From Euzebya sp. (GTDB lineage Bacteria; Actinomycetota; Nitriliruptoria; Euzebyales; Euzebyaceae), in assembly GCF_964222135.1 (NCBI RefSeq), contig NZ_CAXQBR010000045.1, forward strand, positions 1 to 64,000: a stretch of DNA of 64,000 bases, written 5' to 3'. The notes under the pieces were generated by a model that was given only the letters and a program-made list of their open reading frames with translations, had not been told where the DNA came from and made no database searches. A program made the position numbers and the translations under genes. This document shows, piece after piece, positions 44,873 to 53,124 of this stretch (position 1 is its first letter; every line of letters begins with the position of its first letter).

Positions 44873-46198
44873 GTGACCGTGCGCCTGCGTGATCCCCACG
44901 ACGCGGAGATCCTCCGCCTCGCGGTCCCGGCCCTCGGGGCGCTCGTCGCCGAGCCGCTGTACATCCTGGCCGACACCGCGGTCGTCGGACGGCTGGGCAC
45001 CGAGGCGCTGGCCGGCCTGGCGGTGGCGTCCTCCGCCCTGCTGACCGGCTTCGCGATCTTCATCTTCCTGGCCTACGGCACGACGTCGGCGGTCGCCAGA
45101 CTGCTCGGGGCGGGGCGCGAGGCCGAGGCCGCCCGCGAGGCGGTCCAGGCGCTGTGGCTGGCGGTGCTGATCGGGGTGGTCGTGGCCGTCGGCGGGCTGG
45201 CGGCGAGCGGTCCGGTGGTCGCGGCGCTGGGGGCGGAGGGGCGGGTCGCCGAGCTCGCCCTGACCTACCTCCGGATCAGCCTGCTCGGCGTGCCGGCCCA
45301 GCTGCTGGTCTTCGCGGGCACCGGCTACCTCCGCGGCCTGCAGGACACGCGCACGCCGCTGGTCGTGGCGGTCGGCGGCGCCGTCGGGAACCTGGTGCTC
45401 GAGCTGGTGCTGATCGGCGGGTTCGGATTCGGCATCGGGGCGTCGGCGCTGTCCACCGTGGTCGCGCAGACGGCCAGCGCCACGGTCTTCGTCGCCATCG
45501 TCCTGCGGGCCACGAACCGGCTCGGGGCGCCTCGCCGCCCGGACCCGGCCGCGATCTGGCGCGCCGCCCGGGTCGGCGGCGACCTGCTGGTCCGCACGGT
45601 GGCGCTGCGGGGGGCGCTCACGCTCGGGACCGCGGTGGCCACGCGGATCGGGACCGTCGACGTCGCAGCCCACGAGATCGCCTTCGCGATCTGGAACCTG
45701 CTCGCGCTGGCCCTCGACGCGCTCGCCATCGCCGGTCAGGCCCTGATCGGCCGGTACCTCGGCGCGGAACGGCCCGACCTGGCGCGGGACGCCGGCCGGC
45801 GGATGCTCGAGCTCGGCGTCGGCGTGGGCGTCGTCGTCGCGATCCTCCTCGCCGTCGCCGGCCCGGTGCTGCCGCACGTGTTCTCCACCGACCCCGAGGT
45901 CCTCGCCCTGGGCACCTTCCTGCTGTGGTGGGTGGCCGGCATGCAACCGGTCAACGCCGTCGCCTTCGTCCTCGACGGGCTGCTCATCGGGGCCGGAGAC
46001 ATGGCCTTCCTGGCACGGGCGATGGTCGGCGCCGCCGTGGTCTTCGGCACGGCCGCCGCGGCGGTCCTCGCCCTCGACCTCGGCATCGGGTGGCTGTGGG
46101 CGGCGGTGGCGCTCTTGATGGTCGCCCGCGCCGTCCCCCTGTGGCTGCGGTGGCGCGGCGGGCGGTGGGCCGTCGAGGGCGTCGGCATCGGCGGGTAG
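44873..46198 (+). CDS. MATE-family multidrug/organic cation exporter (DinF-like)
   Basis: 441 residues with twelve membrane segments in two halves. The N-terminal half begins with LAVPALGALVAEPLYILADTAVVGRLGTEALAGLAV, typical of the DinF-type MATE branch (conserved Pro in segment one, VGRLG loop), and the second half repeats the pattern with AAHEIAFAIWN and GQALIGRYLG. Energised by H+ or Na+ gradient. GTG start with GAGGGG upstream. An inverted repeat stands directly before it. meaB follows after 14 bases. Confidence 0.9.
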   Translation: MTVRLRDPHDAEILRLAVPALGALVAEPLYILADTAVVGRLGTEALAGLAVASSALLTGFAIFIFLAYGTTSAVARLLGAGREAEAAREAVQALWLAVLIGVVVAVGGLAASGPVVAALGAEGRVAELALTYLRISLLGVPAQLLVFAGTGYLRGLQDTRTPLVVAVGGAVGNLVLELVLIGGFGFGIGASALSTVVAQTASATVFVAIVLRATNRLGAPRRPDPAAIWRAARVGGDLLVRTVALRGALTLGTAVATRIGTVDVAAHEIAFAIWNLLALALDALAIAGQALIGRYLGAERPDLARDAGRRMLELGVGVGVVVAILLAVAGPVLPHVFSTDPEVLALGTFLLWWVAGMQPVNAVAFVLDGLLIGAGDMAFLARAMVGAAVVFGTAAAAVLALDLGIGWLWAAVALLMVARAVPLWLRWRGGRWAVEGVGIGG

Positions 46199-46212
46199 GG
46201 TGCGCGCCCGAC

Positions 46213-47169
46213 ATGGACACCGCGACGGAGATCGAGGGGGTGCTCGCCGGGCGGCGCCGGTCCCTCGCCCGGCTGCTGTCGGCCGTCGAGGCGGGGGAGG
46301 AGCAGACCGTCCGCGAGGTCGTCGCCGCCCTGCACCCCCACACCGGGCGGGCCCACACGATCGGGGTGACCGGCTCGCCCGGCGTGGGCAAGTCCACGCT
46401 CACCGGCCAGCTGGTCGCCGAGCAGCGCCGGCGGGGGCGTCGCGTCGCCGTCCTCGCCGTCGACCCCTCCTCGCCGTTCTCCGGCGGGGCGCTGCTCGGG
46501 GACCGCGTCCGCATGGCGGACCAGGTGATGGACGACGGCGTCTACATCCGCTCGATGGCCAGTCGCGGGCACCTCGGCGGGCTGTCCTGGGCGACCCCGC
46601 AGGCCGTGACGGTGATGGACGCCGCCGGGTTCGACGTGGTCGTCGTCGAGACCGTCGGGGTCGGACAGGCGGAGGTGGAGATCGCCTCGCTGGCGGACTC
46701 GACCGTCGTGGCCCTGGCACCGGGCATGGGCGATGCGGTCCAGGCGGCGAAGGCGGGGATCCTCGAGGTCGCCGACGTGTTCGTCGTCAACAAGGCAGAC
46801 CGGGAGGGGGCCGAGCGCACCGTCCGCGAGCTGCAGGGGATGCTCGACATGACCGCCGACCCGGACGGCTGGACCCCGCCGATCCTGCGGACGGTCGCCT
46901 CACGCGGCGAGGGCGTCGACGCGGTCGCCGATGCCCTCGACCGCCACCTGACCTGGGCCTCGGACGGGCCGCACCGCCAGGCGCGGCGTCGCACGGCCGC
47001 GCGGGTCCAGGTGCGCGAGATCGTGCTGGCCGCCGTGCGGCGTCGGATGCGCGGGCTCGGTGACGGGGAGGCGCTCGAGGCGGTCCTCGACGACGTCGTC
47101 GCCCGGCGGACCGACCCCTACAGCGCGGCGGACTCCCTGCTCGACCGGTTGGGCACCGAGACGTCGTAG
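46213..47169 (+). CDS. meaB: MeaB, GTPase chaperone of methylmalonyl-CoA mutase
   Basis: 318 residues of the ArgK/MeaB G3E GTPase family: GVTGSPGVGKST (P-loop, about residue 51), AVDPSSPFSGGALLGDR, IRSMASRGHLGGLS, ETVGVGQAE and NKADREGA (G4). MeaB protects and reloads the B12-dependent methylmalonyl-CoA mutase; the mutase genes are not in the window. TAGGGT at the end of the MATE gene, 11 bases before this ATG, may be an internal promoter. The last 52 bases overlap the convergent membrane protein gene. Confidence 0.92.
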   Translation: MDTATEIEGVLAGRRRSLARLLSAVEAGEEQTVREVVAALHPHTGRAHTIGVTGSPGVGKSTLTGQLVAEQRRRGRRVAVLAVDPSSPFSGGALLGDRVRMADQVMDDGVYIRSMASRGHLGGLSWATPQAVTVMDAAGFDVVVVETVGVGQAEVEIASLADSTVVALAPGMGDAVQAAKAGILEVADVFVVNKADREGAERTVRELQGMLDMTADPDGWTPPILRTVASRGEGVDAVADALDRHLTWASDGPHRQARRRTAARVQVREIVLAAVRRRMRGLGDGEALEAVLDDVVARRTDPYSAADSLLDRLGTETS

Positions 47170-48737
47170 CGCCCTGCTCGGCGGCTCTCCGCACCGCCGT
47201 CGACCCGCGGCCGCGGACTCCGGCGGTGCTGGACCGTGATCGTGGCGAGGAGCGCGACCCCGACCGCGGCGAGCAGCAGCGTGACGGTCTCGGTGGCCTC
47301 GCCGGCGAAGAGGGGCAGCACCAGGTCGATGTCGATCCGCGACCAGGTGCCGCTCTGGTGGATGTTGAGCGCCTGGACCAGCGACGCGTTGACGATGAAG
47401 AGGGGCAGCGCGACGGCGACCGCCAGGTGGCGACCGACCCACGGCAACCCGTCGATCGCGAGGACCATGACCGTCGCGGTGATCGCCATGCCGCCGATCA
47501 TGTAGCGCCCGTGGAGGGATCCGCCGGCGGCGTGGAACTGCACCATCGAGACCAGGAGCGCGGCGTTCACCACGGCGCAGCCCGCCCACGCCACCCGCGC
47601 GGGGTGGGCCCGCAGGGCCGCGGCAAGTCGGCCGGAGCGCGCGCGGGTGTCGAGGACGATCGTCGACTCCGCGGTCCCGCGACCACCGGGAGGTGGCGTC
47701 CGGCGGAGGAAGAGGCGCTGGGCGGCCCACCAGGCGACGCCGGCGAGGACGAGGAGGAGCACCGCCTCGGTGATGTGGGCCCGGGTGCCGACCGCCCAGT
47801 GGCCGGTCGTCAGGTCGGCGAGCATCCGGTCCCACAGCTTGAGCCAGAAGAACCGGTCCGGGACCAGCTCCTCGACCGGGGTGTTGAGGTCCCGCTCGAA
47901 CTTGGCGAGCAGGTACGCCGACCCGGTCAGGTCGCCGTACACCACGATGTTGCGCAGCCAGAACACCGCGGCCGGCACGAACGCCAGGCCGGCCAGCACC
48001 AGCGACCGGGTGCGCGCGGGCACCCGCATGGCAACCGGATCGCGCCACCAGCCGTACGCGCCCAGCAGCACCGCGATGCCGACGGCCGGCAGGGCGGTGA
48101 CGCGCGTCAGGGCGGCCAGCCCGGCCACCACCCCGAGGAGCTGGAGGCGGCGGGGGGTCAGCCCGCCGACCGCGGCCCGGACGCCGTGGTACAGCACGAG
48201 CGTCGACAGCGCGAACGCGGGGACGTCGTTGAAGACCAAGCCGCCCAGGTGGGACAGCGTCGGGGTGACCGCCACCAGGGTCCCGGCGGCGTACGCGACC
48301 TCGACCGGCGTCATGCGACGCCGGTCACGCCGCGCCGGGGCGAGGAGGAACGCGAGCTGCATCGACGCCCAGACGCCGACCACCAGCCACGCCGTCGACG
48401 TGAGGCGTGCGAGGAACATCCCGAACCCCGGTCCCGCGATGGCCGTCCCGACGCGCAGGCCGACGGCCTGGCCCGCGTAGGCGAGCGGCGGGTGGTTCGC
48501 CGTCCAGATGTCCTGGCGGCCGTAGCGCAGCTGCACGCGCTCCCACCCGATCCGGTCGTCGAGGCCCGGGTAGTCGAGCGTGACGGGGATCGGGTCGTCG
48601 ATGCGCGGGACCGCCAGCTCGTAGGCGAGGTGGTCGGCGTAGGCCACGTGCGACGTCTCGTCGACCGGCCAGAACGCCGGGGTCGCCAGCGCGTGGGCGA
48701 CGCTCAGCACCGCGGCGAGCGCGAGGACAGGCCACAT
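47118..48737 (-). CDS. Polytopic membrane protein, GT-C glycosyltransferase-like
   Basis: 539 residues with about eleven membrane segments. After the first helix (MWPVLALAAVLSVAHAL) comes PVDETSHVAYADHLA, an acidic Asp-Glu motif in the first external loop as in GT-C fold lipid-linked sugar transferases, and DIWTANHPPLAYAGQ, also typical. The C-terminal half has further helices and a charged tail that overlaps meaB by 52 bases. The ATG at 48737 is the first next to the first helix; a longer frame reaches 48830. A -10-like TACTAT lies upstream near 48765. Substrate unknown. Confidence 0.65.
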   Translation of the reverse strand: MWPVLALAAVLSVAHALATPAFWPVDETSHVAYADHLAYELAVPRIDDPIPVTLDYPGLDDRIGWERVQLRYGRQDIWTANHPPLAYAGQAVGLRVGTAIAGPGFGMFLARLTSTAWLVVGVWASMQLAFLLAPARRDRRRMTPVEVAYAAGTLVAVTPTLSHLGGLVFNDVPAFALSTLVLYHGVRAAVGGLTPRRLQLLGVVAGLAALTRVTALPAVGIAVLLGAYGWWRDPVAMRVPARTRSLVLAGLAFVPAAVFWLRNIVVYGDLTGSAYLLAKFERDLNTPVEELVPDRFFWLKLWDRMLADLTTGHWAVGTRAHITEAVLLLVLAGVAWWAAQRLFLRRTPPPGGRGTAESTIVLDTRARSGRLAAALRAHPARVAWAGCAVVNAALLVSMVQFHAAGGSLHGRYMIGGMAITATVMVLAIDGLPWVGRHLAVAVALPLFIVNASLVQALNIHQSGTWSRIDIDLVLPLFAGEATETVTLLLAAVGVALLATITVQHRRSPRPRVDGGAESRRAGRYDVSVPNRSSRESAAL

Positions 48738-48941
48738 CCGTCGGAGGTTCAACGACCGCGATAGTAGATCGATCGTCTCGCCCCCAGCGTGCGAACCGTA
48801 CAGGTGGACTAGCCCGGATGGACGGTGCACTTCCCCGTGTGCGCGTACGTGACACGCGGCGCCAGCGTAGTGCGGGCACGTCGGCGCGCCGCCCGGCCGG
48901 AGCTGTGCGGGCGGCCAGGCGGTCGGGCACGGAGCCCGGGA

Positions 48942-50444
48942 TCAGCGGCGGTGGCGGCCGTGCAGCAGCTTCATGAACTGGTCGGCGGCCGTGAACAGCC
49001 AGTCGGGGCGTGAGAAGCTGGCGAACTCCGGAGCCAGCCCGAACCGCTTGCGGGTGATCGCGCGGGGGTGCACGAACTCCTTGAACCCGTCCTCGCCGTG
49101 GATCCGGCCGAAGCCCGACTCGCCGCGGCCGCCGAAGGGCAGCTCGGGGGCGGAGGCGAAGCGCAGCACGCTGTTGACGCTGACCATCCCGGAGCTGAGG
49201 GCACGCGCCAGCTCCATGCCGCGCGACCGGCTGAACACCGTGGCGCCCAGCCCGTACGGCGAGGCGTTCGCCTGTCGGACGGCCTCCTCCATGTCGGGGA
49301 CGCGGACGAGGGGCACGATCGGGCCGAACGTCTCGGTGGTCAGCAGCGGGGCGTCGGCGGGGACGTCGGTGACCACGACCGGGTCGACGAAGGGCTCGCG
49401 GATGGCGTCGAGGCCGCCGACGATCGCCTGCGCGCCGCGGTCGAGCGCGTCGGACAGGTGGGTGCGGATGATGTCGAGCTGCCCCGGCATCGTGATCGGC
49501 CCGTAGTGGGCGCGCGCGTCGTCACCGGCGCGGACGTCCTTCGCCTTCGCCGCGATCTCGGTGACGAAGTCGTCGTACACGTCGGCGTGGACGTACACCC
49601 GCTCGACGCCGGCGCAGGTCTGCCCGGCGTTCGCGCACCCCGCCCACAGGGCCGCGTCGGCGGCCTTCGCCAGGTCGGCGTCGGCGTCGACGAGCATCGC
49701 GTCCTTGCCGCCGCACTCCATGACGACCTTCGTGAGGTTCTCCGCGCACGCCGCCATGACCTTCCGGCCGGTCGCGGCGGATCCGGTGAACGCCAGCACG
49801 TCGATGCCGGGGTTGGCGCAGAGCGCGTGGCCGGTGTCGCCGAACCCGGTCACGACCTGGAGGACCGGTTCGGTGTCGACCACCTCGGCGAACAGCTCGG
49901 CCATCCGGGTGCCGATGCCGGGCGTGTACTCCGACGGCTTGAACACGACGGCGTTGCCCGCCGCCAGGGCGTAGGAGATCGATCCCATCGGCGTGTGGAT
50001 CGGGTAGTTCCACGGGCCGATGACGCCGACGACGCCCATCGGCTCGTAGTGCAGGTAGCCGGCGTGGTCCATCACCAGCGGCGGCATCTTGACCCTCCGC
50101 TGGCGCATGATGCGCTCGGCGTTGCGGGCCGCCCAGTCGAGGTGGTCGACGCACAGCAGCACCTCGATGAACGCGTCGTCGAGCGGCTTGCCGTTCTCGG
50201 AGTGCACCAGCTGGGTCAGCTCGTCGGAGCGGCGGGCGATCAGGCCCTTGAACGCGAGCAGGCGGTCCTTCCGGCCGTCGAAGCCGAGGTCGCGCCACCA
50301 GCTGGCCGCGGCGCGGGCCCGGATCACCGCGTTGTCGACGTCGGCGGCGGTGTGGACCGGGTACGTCGCGAGCGGCTCGCCGGTCGCCGGGTTGAGCGAC
50401 TCGAAGGTCTTGCGCTGGCTGAGGTCGTGCTCGGTCGTGGACAT
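48942..50444 (-). CDS. Aldehyde dehydrogenase, succinate-semialdehyde dehydrogenase-like
   Basis: 500 residues of the NAD(P)+-dependent ALDH superfamily: GVVGVIGPWNYPIHTP (cofactor entrance), FKPSEYTPG, FTGSAATGRKV, the general base Glu in VMECGGKDAML and the nucleophile Cys in GCANAGQTCAGVERVYV, then TFGPIVPL. It resembles mycobacterial GabD2-type enzymes, but substrate preference is a guess. ATG at 50444 is chosen for the GGGAG eight bases upstream. Confidence 0.9.
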   Translation of the reverse strand: MSTTEHDLSQRKTFESLNPATGEPLATYPVHTAADVDNAVIRARAAASWWRDLGFDGRKDRLLAFKGLIARRSDELTQLVHSENGKPLDDAFIEVLLCVDHLDWAARNAERIMRQRRVKMPPLVMDHAGYLHYEPMGVVGVIGPWNYPIHTPMGSISYALAAGNAVVFKPSEYTPGIGTRMAELFAEVVDTEPVLQVVTGFGDTGHALCANPGIDVLAFTGSAATGRKVMAACAENLTKVVMECGGKDAMLVDADADLAKAADAALWAGCANAGQTCAGVERVYVHADVYDDFVTEIAAKAKDVRAGDDARAHYGPITMPGQLDIIRTHLSDALDRGAQAIVGGLDAIREPFVDPVVVTDVPADAPLLTTETFGPIVPLVRVPDMEEAVRQANASPYGLGATVFSRSRGMELARALSSGMVSVNSVLRFASAPELPFGGRGESGFGRIHGEDGFKEFVHPRAITRKRFGLAPEFASFSRPDWLFTAADQFMKLLHGRHRR

Positions 50445-50548
50445 GCGCTCGGCTCCCAGGGCGTAGGTGAACGGTGTCAACCTACTGTCCTACCCCTGGT
50501 GGCCGCGATGTCAACGCGGCCGGTCGGAGGGTCGGGCCGGCGGGCGGG

Positions 50549-50971
50549 TCAGTCGAACCGGCTGGCCACCCGCACGCGGGTGTGGAGCTCGACGAGGTTG
50601 GCGCCGCACACGCCGACGGGCCCCTCGTGGCGCTGGAGGTGGTAGCCGGCCGCGTCCCGGCGGACCGCGACCCGCCCGGGGACGCAGACGGTGTGCACGA
50701 CGGCGGTGGCGGCGAGCCAGAGGGCGCCGGTCGGGTCCACGGCCGCGGCGCGGGAGCTGACGAACCCGGACTCGCCGACCGCCATGCCGCCGACCGTCGT
50801 GACGGCGGTGCCGGTCGGCCGGGGCAGCTCGTCGATCTGGTCGGCGGCCATGCTGGCCTCGAAGGCCGCCCAGACGTCGTCGGGCAGGTCGGTCGAGGCG
50901 GCATCGGTGGCCGCGCGGCGGAGGAGGAGCGCGAACGCGCCGCCGAGTGCGGTGATGACCAGGATCGCCAT
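50549..50971 (-). CDS. Hypothetical protein with N-terminal membrane segment
   Basis: 140 residues: a hydrophobic start (MAILVITALGGAFALLL) that is a signal anchor or uncleaved signal, then a mainly beta domain with AVTTVGGMAVGESGFVSSRAA and a CVPGRVAVRRDAAGYHLQRHEGPVGVCGANLVELHTRV end containing two Cys. No family recognised. It lies in a ~600-base spacer between the aldehyde dehydrogenase and the kinase, all on the minus strand. Confidence 0.55.
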   Translation of the reverse strand: MAILVITALGGAFALLLRRAATDAASTDLPDDVWAAFEASMAADQIDELPRPTGTAVTTVGGMAVGESGFVSSRAAAVDPTGALWLAATAVVHTVCVPGRVAVRRDAAGYHLQRHEGPVGVCGANLVELHTRVRVASRFD

Positions 50972-51061
50972 GTGAGGAACCTCTCTGTCGCGCGAGGTCG
51001 CGCGGGTGGCACTGCCCGCGTCGGCCGCTCGCGGATTGCATCGGCGGGTCCGCCCGCGGTC

Positions 51062-52435
51062 TTAGCCCTCGGTGGGCTCGGGCGGCTGTGCCGGGGCGGG
51101 GGTGGCCGGCGGCGGGTCCGTCGCCGTCGGCTCGGGGTCCGGGGTCGGTGCGGCGGTGGCCGTCGGCTCCGGGGCCGGCGGCGGGGTCGGCTGGAGCGGT
51201 GCCGGGGTCGGGGTCGGGGTGGGCTCGGGCGGTGGGGGAGGGGGTGCGGCCGTCGCCGGTCCGGTGTCGGTGGGCGAGGGGGTGGCGCTCGGTGACGGCG
51301 TCGACTCGGTGGTCACGCCCGGCGACGGGCTCGGCTCCGGCCCGGCGTCCCCGGCGCCGGACAGCCAGAAGGCGGCGGCCGCGAGCCCGAGGAGCACCAC
51401 GACGGCCAGGACGACCCCGAGGGTGCCCGGTCCGCGCGACCCGCGGCCGGCGGGGCGGCCACCCCCCGGGGGCCGGCTCGGCGGTCCCGCGGGCTGGCTG
51501 GCCGCGACCGCCGGGCGTGGCATGGCCAGGGTCTGCTCGCGGACCGGCGGCGCGGTGGCCGGGGCCGCGGGCGGCGGCTGGGTCGGGATCACCTGGGTGG
51601 CGACCGCGGCGATGCCGGGGTCGTGGCCGGCCAGCCCGGCGGCGAGCAGGGCGGCGAAGGCCGCGGTGTCACCGGGACGGTCGCCCGGGTCCTTCGCCAA
51701 CCCGGCCTCGACGGCGCGGACCAGGGCGGGCGGCAGGTCGGGACGGCGCTCGGCGAGGGACGGCAGCGGATCGGTCCGGTGCATCATCGCGAGCGCGAGG
51801 GGGTTCTCGTGGGTGAACGGCGGCTCGCCGGCGAGCATCTCCCACAGCACGACGGCGGCGGAGTACAGGTCCGATCGCGCGTCCGCGGCCAGGCCCATGG
51901 CGACCTCGGGGGCGGTGTACTTGGGCGTCCCCATGAACTGGTTGGTCTGGGTCAGGTCGCTGACGGCCTGCAGGCTCTTCGCGATCCCGAAGTCGCTGAG
52001 CTTGGCGCCGTCCGGGCTCAACAGGACGTTGGCCGGCTTCACGTCGCGGTGGACGACCCCGGCGCGGTGGGCGGCGGTCAGCGCGTCGAGGACCTGGGTG
52101 GTGATCTCGACGGCCTCCTCCGCCGGGAGGGGGCCGCTGGTCGACATCCGGTCGAGCAGCGAGGTGCCGTCGACCAGCTCCATCGCCATCCACGGCGTGT
52201 CGCCGTCGACGCCCGCGTCGTACACCCGGACGATGTGGGCGTGGTTCAGGCGGGCCGCGAGCCGCGATTCGCGCAGGAACCGCTCGCGGAGGACGTCGTC
52301 GCGGCCGATGTCTGCGCGCAGCAGCTTGACCGCGATGCGGCGGTCGAGCACGCGGTCGCGGGCCGTGTACACGTGCGCCATGCCGCCCTGGCCCAGGGCG
52401 GACAGCAGCTCGTAGCGATCGGCGATGAGGTCCAC
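51062..52435 (-). CDS. Membrane-anchored Ser/Thr protein kinase, proline-rich C-terminus
   Basis: About 457 residues. A complete Hanks-type kinase domain (residues 1-270): glycine loop LGQGGMAHVY, IAVKLL with the ATP Lys, HRDVKPANVLL, DFGIAKS, GTPKYTAPEVA, and the downstream AAVVLWEMLAGEPPF. A juxtamembrane Pro/Arg region precedes one membrane helix (LGVVLAVVVLLGLAAAAFWL, near residue 345) and an external tail made largely of Pro, Thr, Glu and Ser. Unlike PknB it has no PASTA domains. Start codon uncertain: GTG at 52435 (used) or GTG at 52462 / 52504. The next gene upstream is a DsbA-like protein. Confidence 0.88.
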   Translation of the reverse strand: MDLIADRYELLSALGQGGMAHVYTARDRVLDRRIAVKLLRADIGRDDVLRERFLRESRLAARLNHAHIVRVYDAGVDGDTPWMAMELVDGTSLLDRMSTSGPLPAEEAVEITTQVLDALTAAHRAGVVHRDVKPANVLLSPDGAKLSDFGIAKSLQAVSDLTQTNQFMGTPKYTAPEVAMGLAADARSDLYSAAVVLWEMLAGEPPFTHENPLALAMMHRTDPLPSLAERRPDLPPALVRAVEAGLAKDPGDRPGDTAAFAALLAAGLAGHDPGIAAVATQVIPTQPPPAAPATAPPVREQTLAMPRPAVAASQPAGPPSRPPGGGRPAGRGSRGPGTLGVVLAVVVLLGLAAAAFWLSGAGDAGPEPSPSPGVTTESTPSPSATPSPTDTGPATAAPPPPPPEPTPTPTPAPLQPTPPPAPEPTATAAPTPDPEPTATDPPPATPAPAQPPEPTEG

Positions 52436-52516
52436 GTCGGCGCCCAGTCTGACGTGGCGCACCCCGCCAGGCGTGGACCGTCGGGCACCCCTCCACCCGT
52501 CCACGCGGTGGCGGGC

Positions 52517-53074
52517 TCAGATCGCGGCGGCGAGCTCGCGGATCTGGGACTCCTCCAGCAGGGCCGGCACCAGGGTCTGGCTGGCCAGCACGACCGGCAC
52601 GCCCCCCACGCCGTCGCGGCGGTGGGCGGCCATCTCACGTCGGCGCTGGGCCAGGGCCACGCGGTCGGCGAGCAGCGCGGCCACCGGCTCGCGGTCCAAC
52701 CCGGCGGCGGCGGCGACCTCGACCAGGACCGCCGGGTCGGCGATGTCGCGCCCCTCCCGCCAGTGCGCGGCGTAGACCGCGGCGCGGACGTCGTGGGCCT
52801 GCGGCGTCGTCTCGGCGTGGGCGATGAGGACGTGGGCCAGCCCGGTGGGCGGCATGGCCGGCGGACGGCGCAGGACCACGCCCTCCGCCGCCGCGACGTC
52901 GGCCAGGTCCTCGAGGGCCGCGAGCACCCCGACATCGACGGGCATGACGACGTCGAGGCCGACGGCCTCGAACCCCTCGAAGGTGACGTCGACCCCGTCG
53001 CGGGCCAGGCGGGTGTAGCGCGCGACCGCGATCGCCGACGCCGGGTCGGTCACGTCGTGGAACAGCGTGAGCAT
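52517..53074 (-). CDS. DsbA/FrnE-like thioredoxin-fold protein lacking CxxC
   Basis: 185 residues matching the DsbA-like (FrnE/HCCA isomerase) thioredoxin-fold family by its pattern: first strand LTLFHDVTDPASAIAV, the long helical insert, and GVGGVPVVLASQTLVPALLEESQI, the family's GVPxFVxxxxxxxxGAQ block. The CxxC pair that should follow the first strand is absent (VTDPAS), so it is not a disulphide oxidase and may be an isomerase-like or binding relative. The ATG at 53074 gives the normal fold start; a longer frame begins at 53116. Confidence 0.72.
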   Translation of the reverse strand: MLTLFHDVTDPASAIAVARYTRLARDGVDVTFEGFEAVGLDVVMPVDVGVLAALEDLADVAAAEGVVLRRPPAMPPTGLAHVLIAHAETTPQAHDVRAAVYAAHWREGRDIADPAVLVEVAAAAGLDREPVAALLADRVALAQRRREMAAHRRDGVGGVPVVLASQTLVPALLEESQIRELAAAI

Positions 53075-53124
53075 CGTGGCGGCCCACCGTATCGGCGAGG
53101 CCTCCCCAGGCGTCACAGGGGGCG

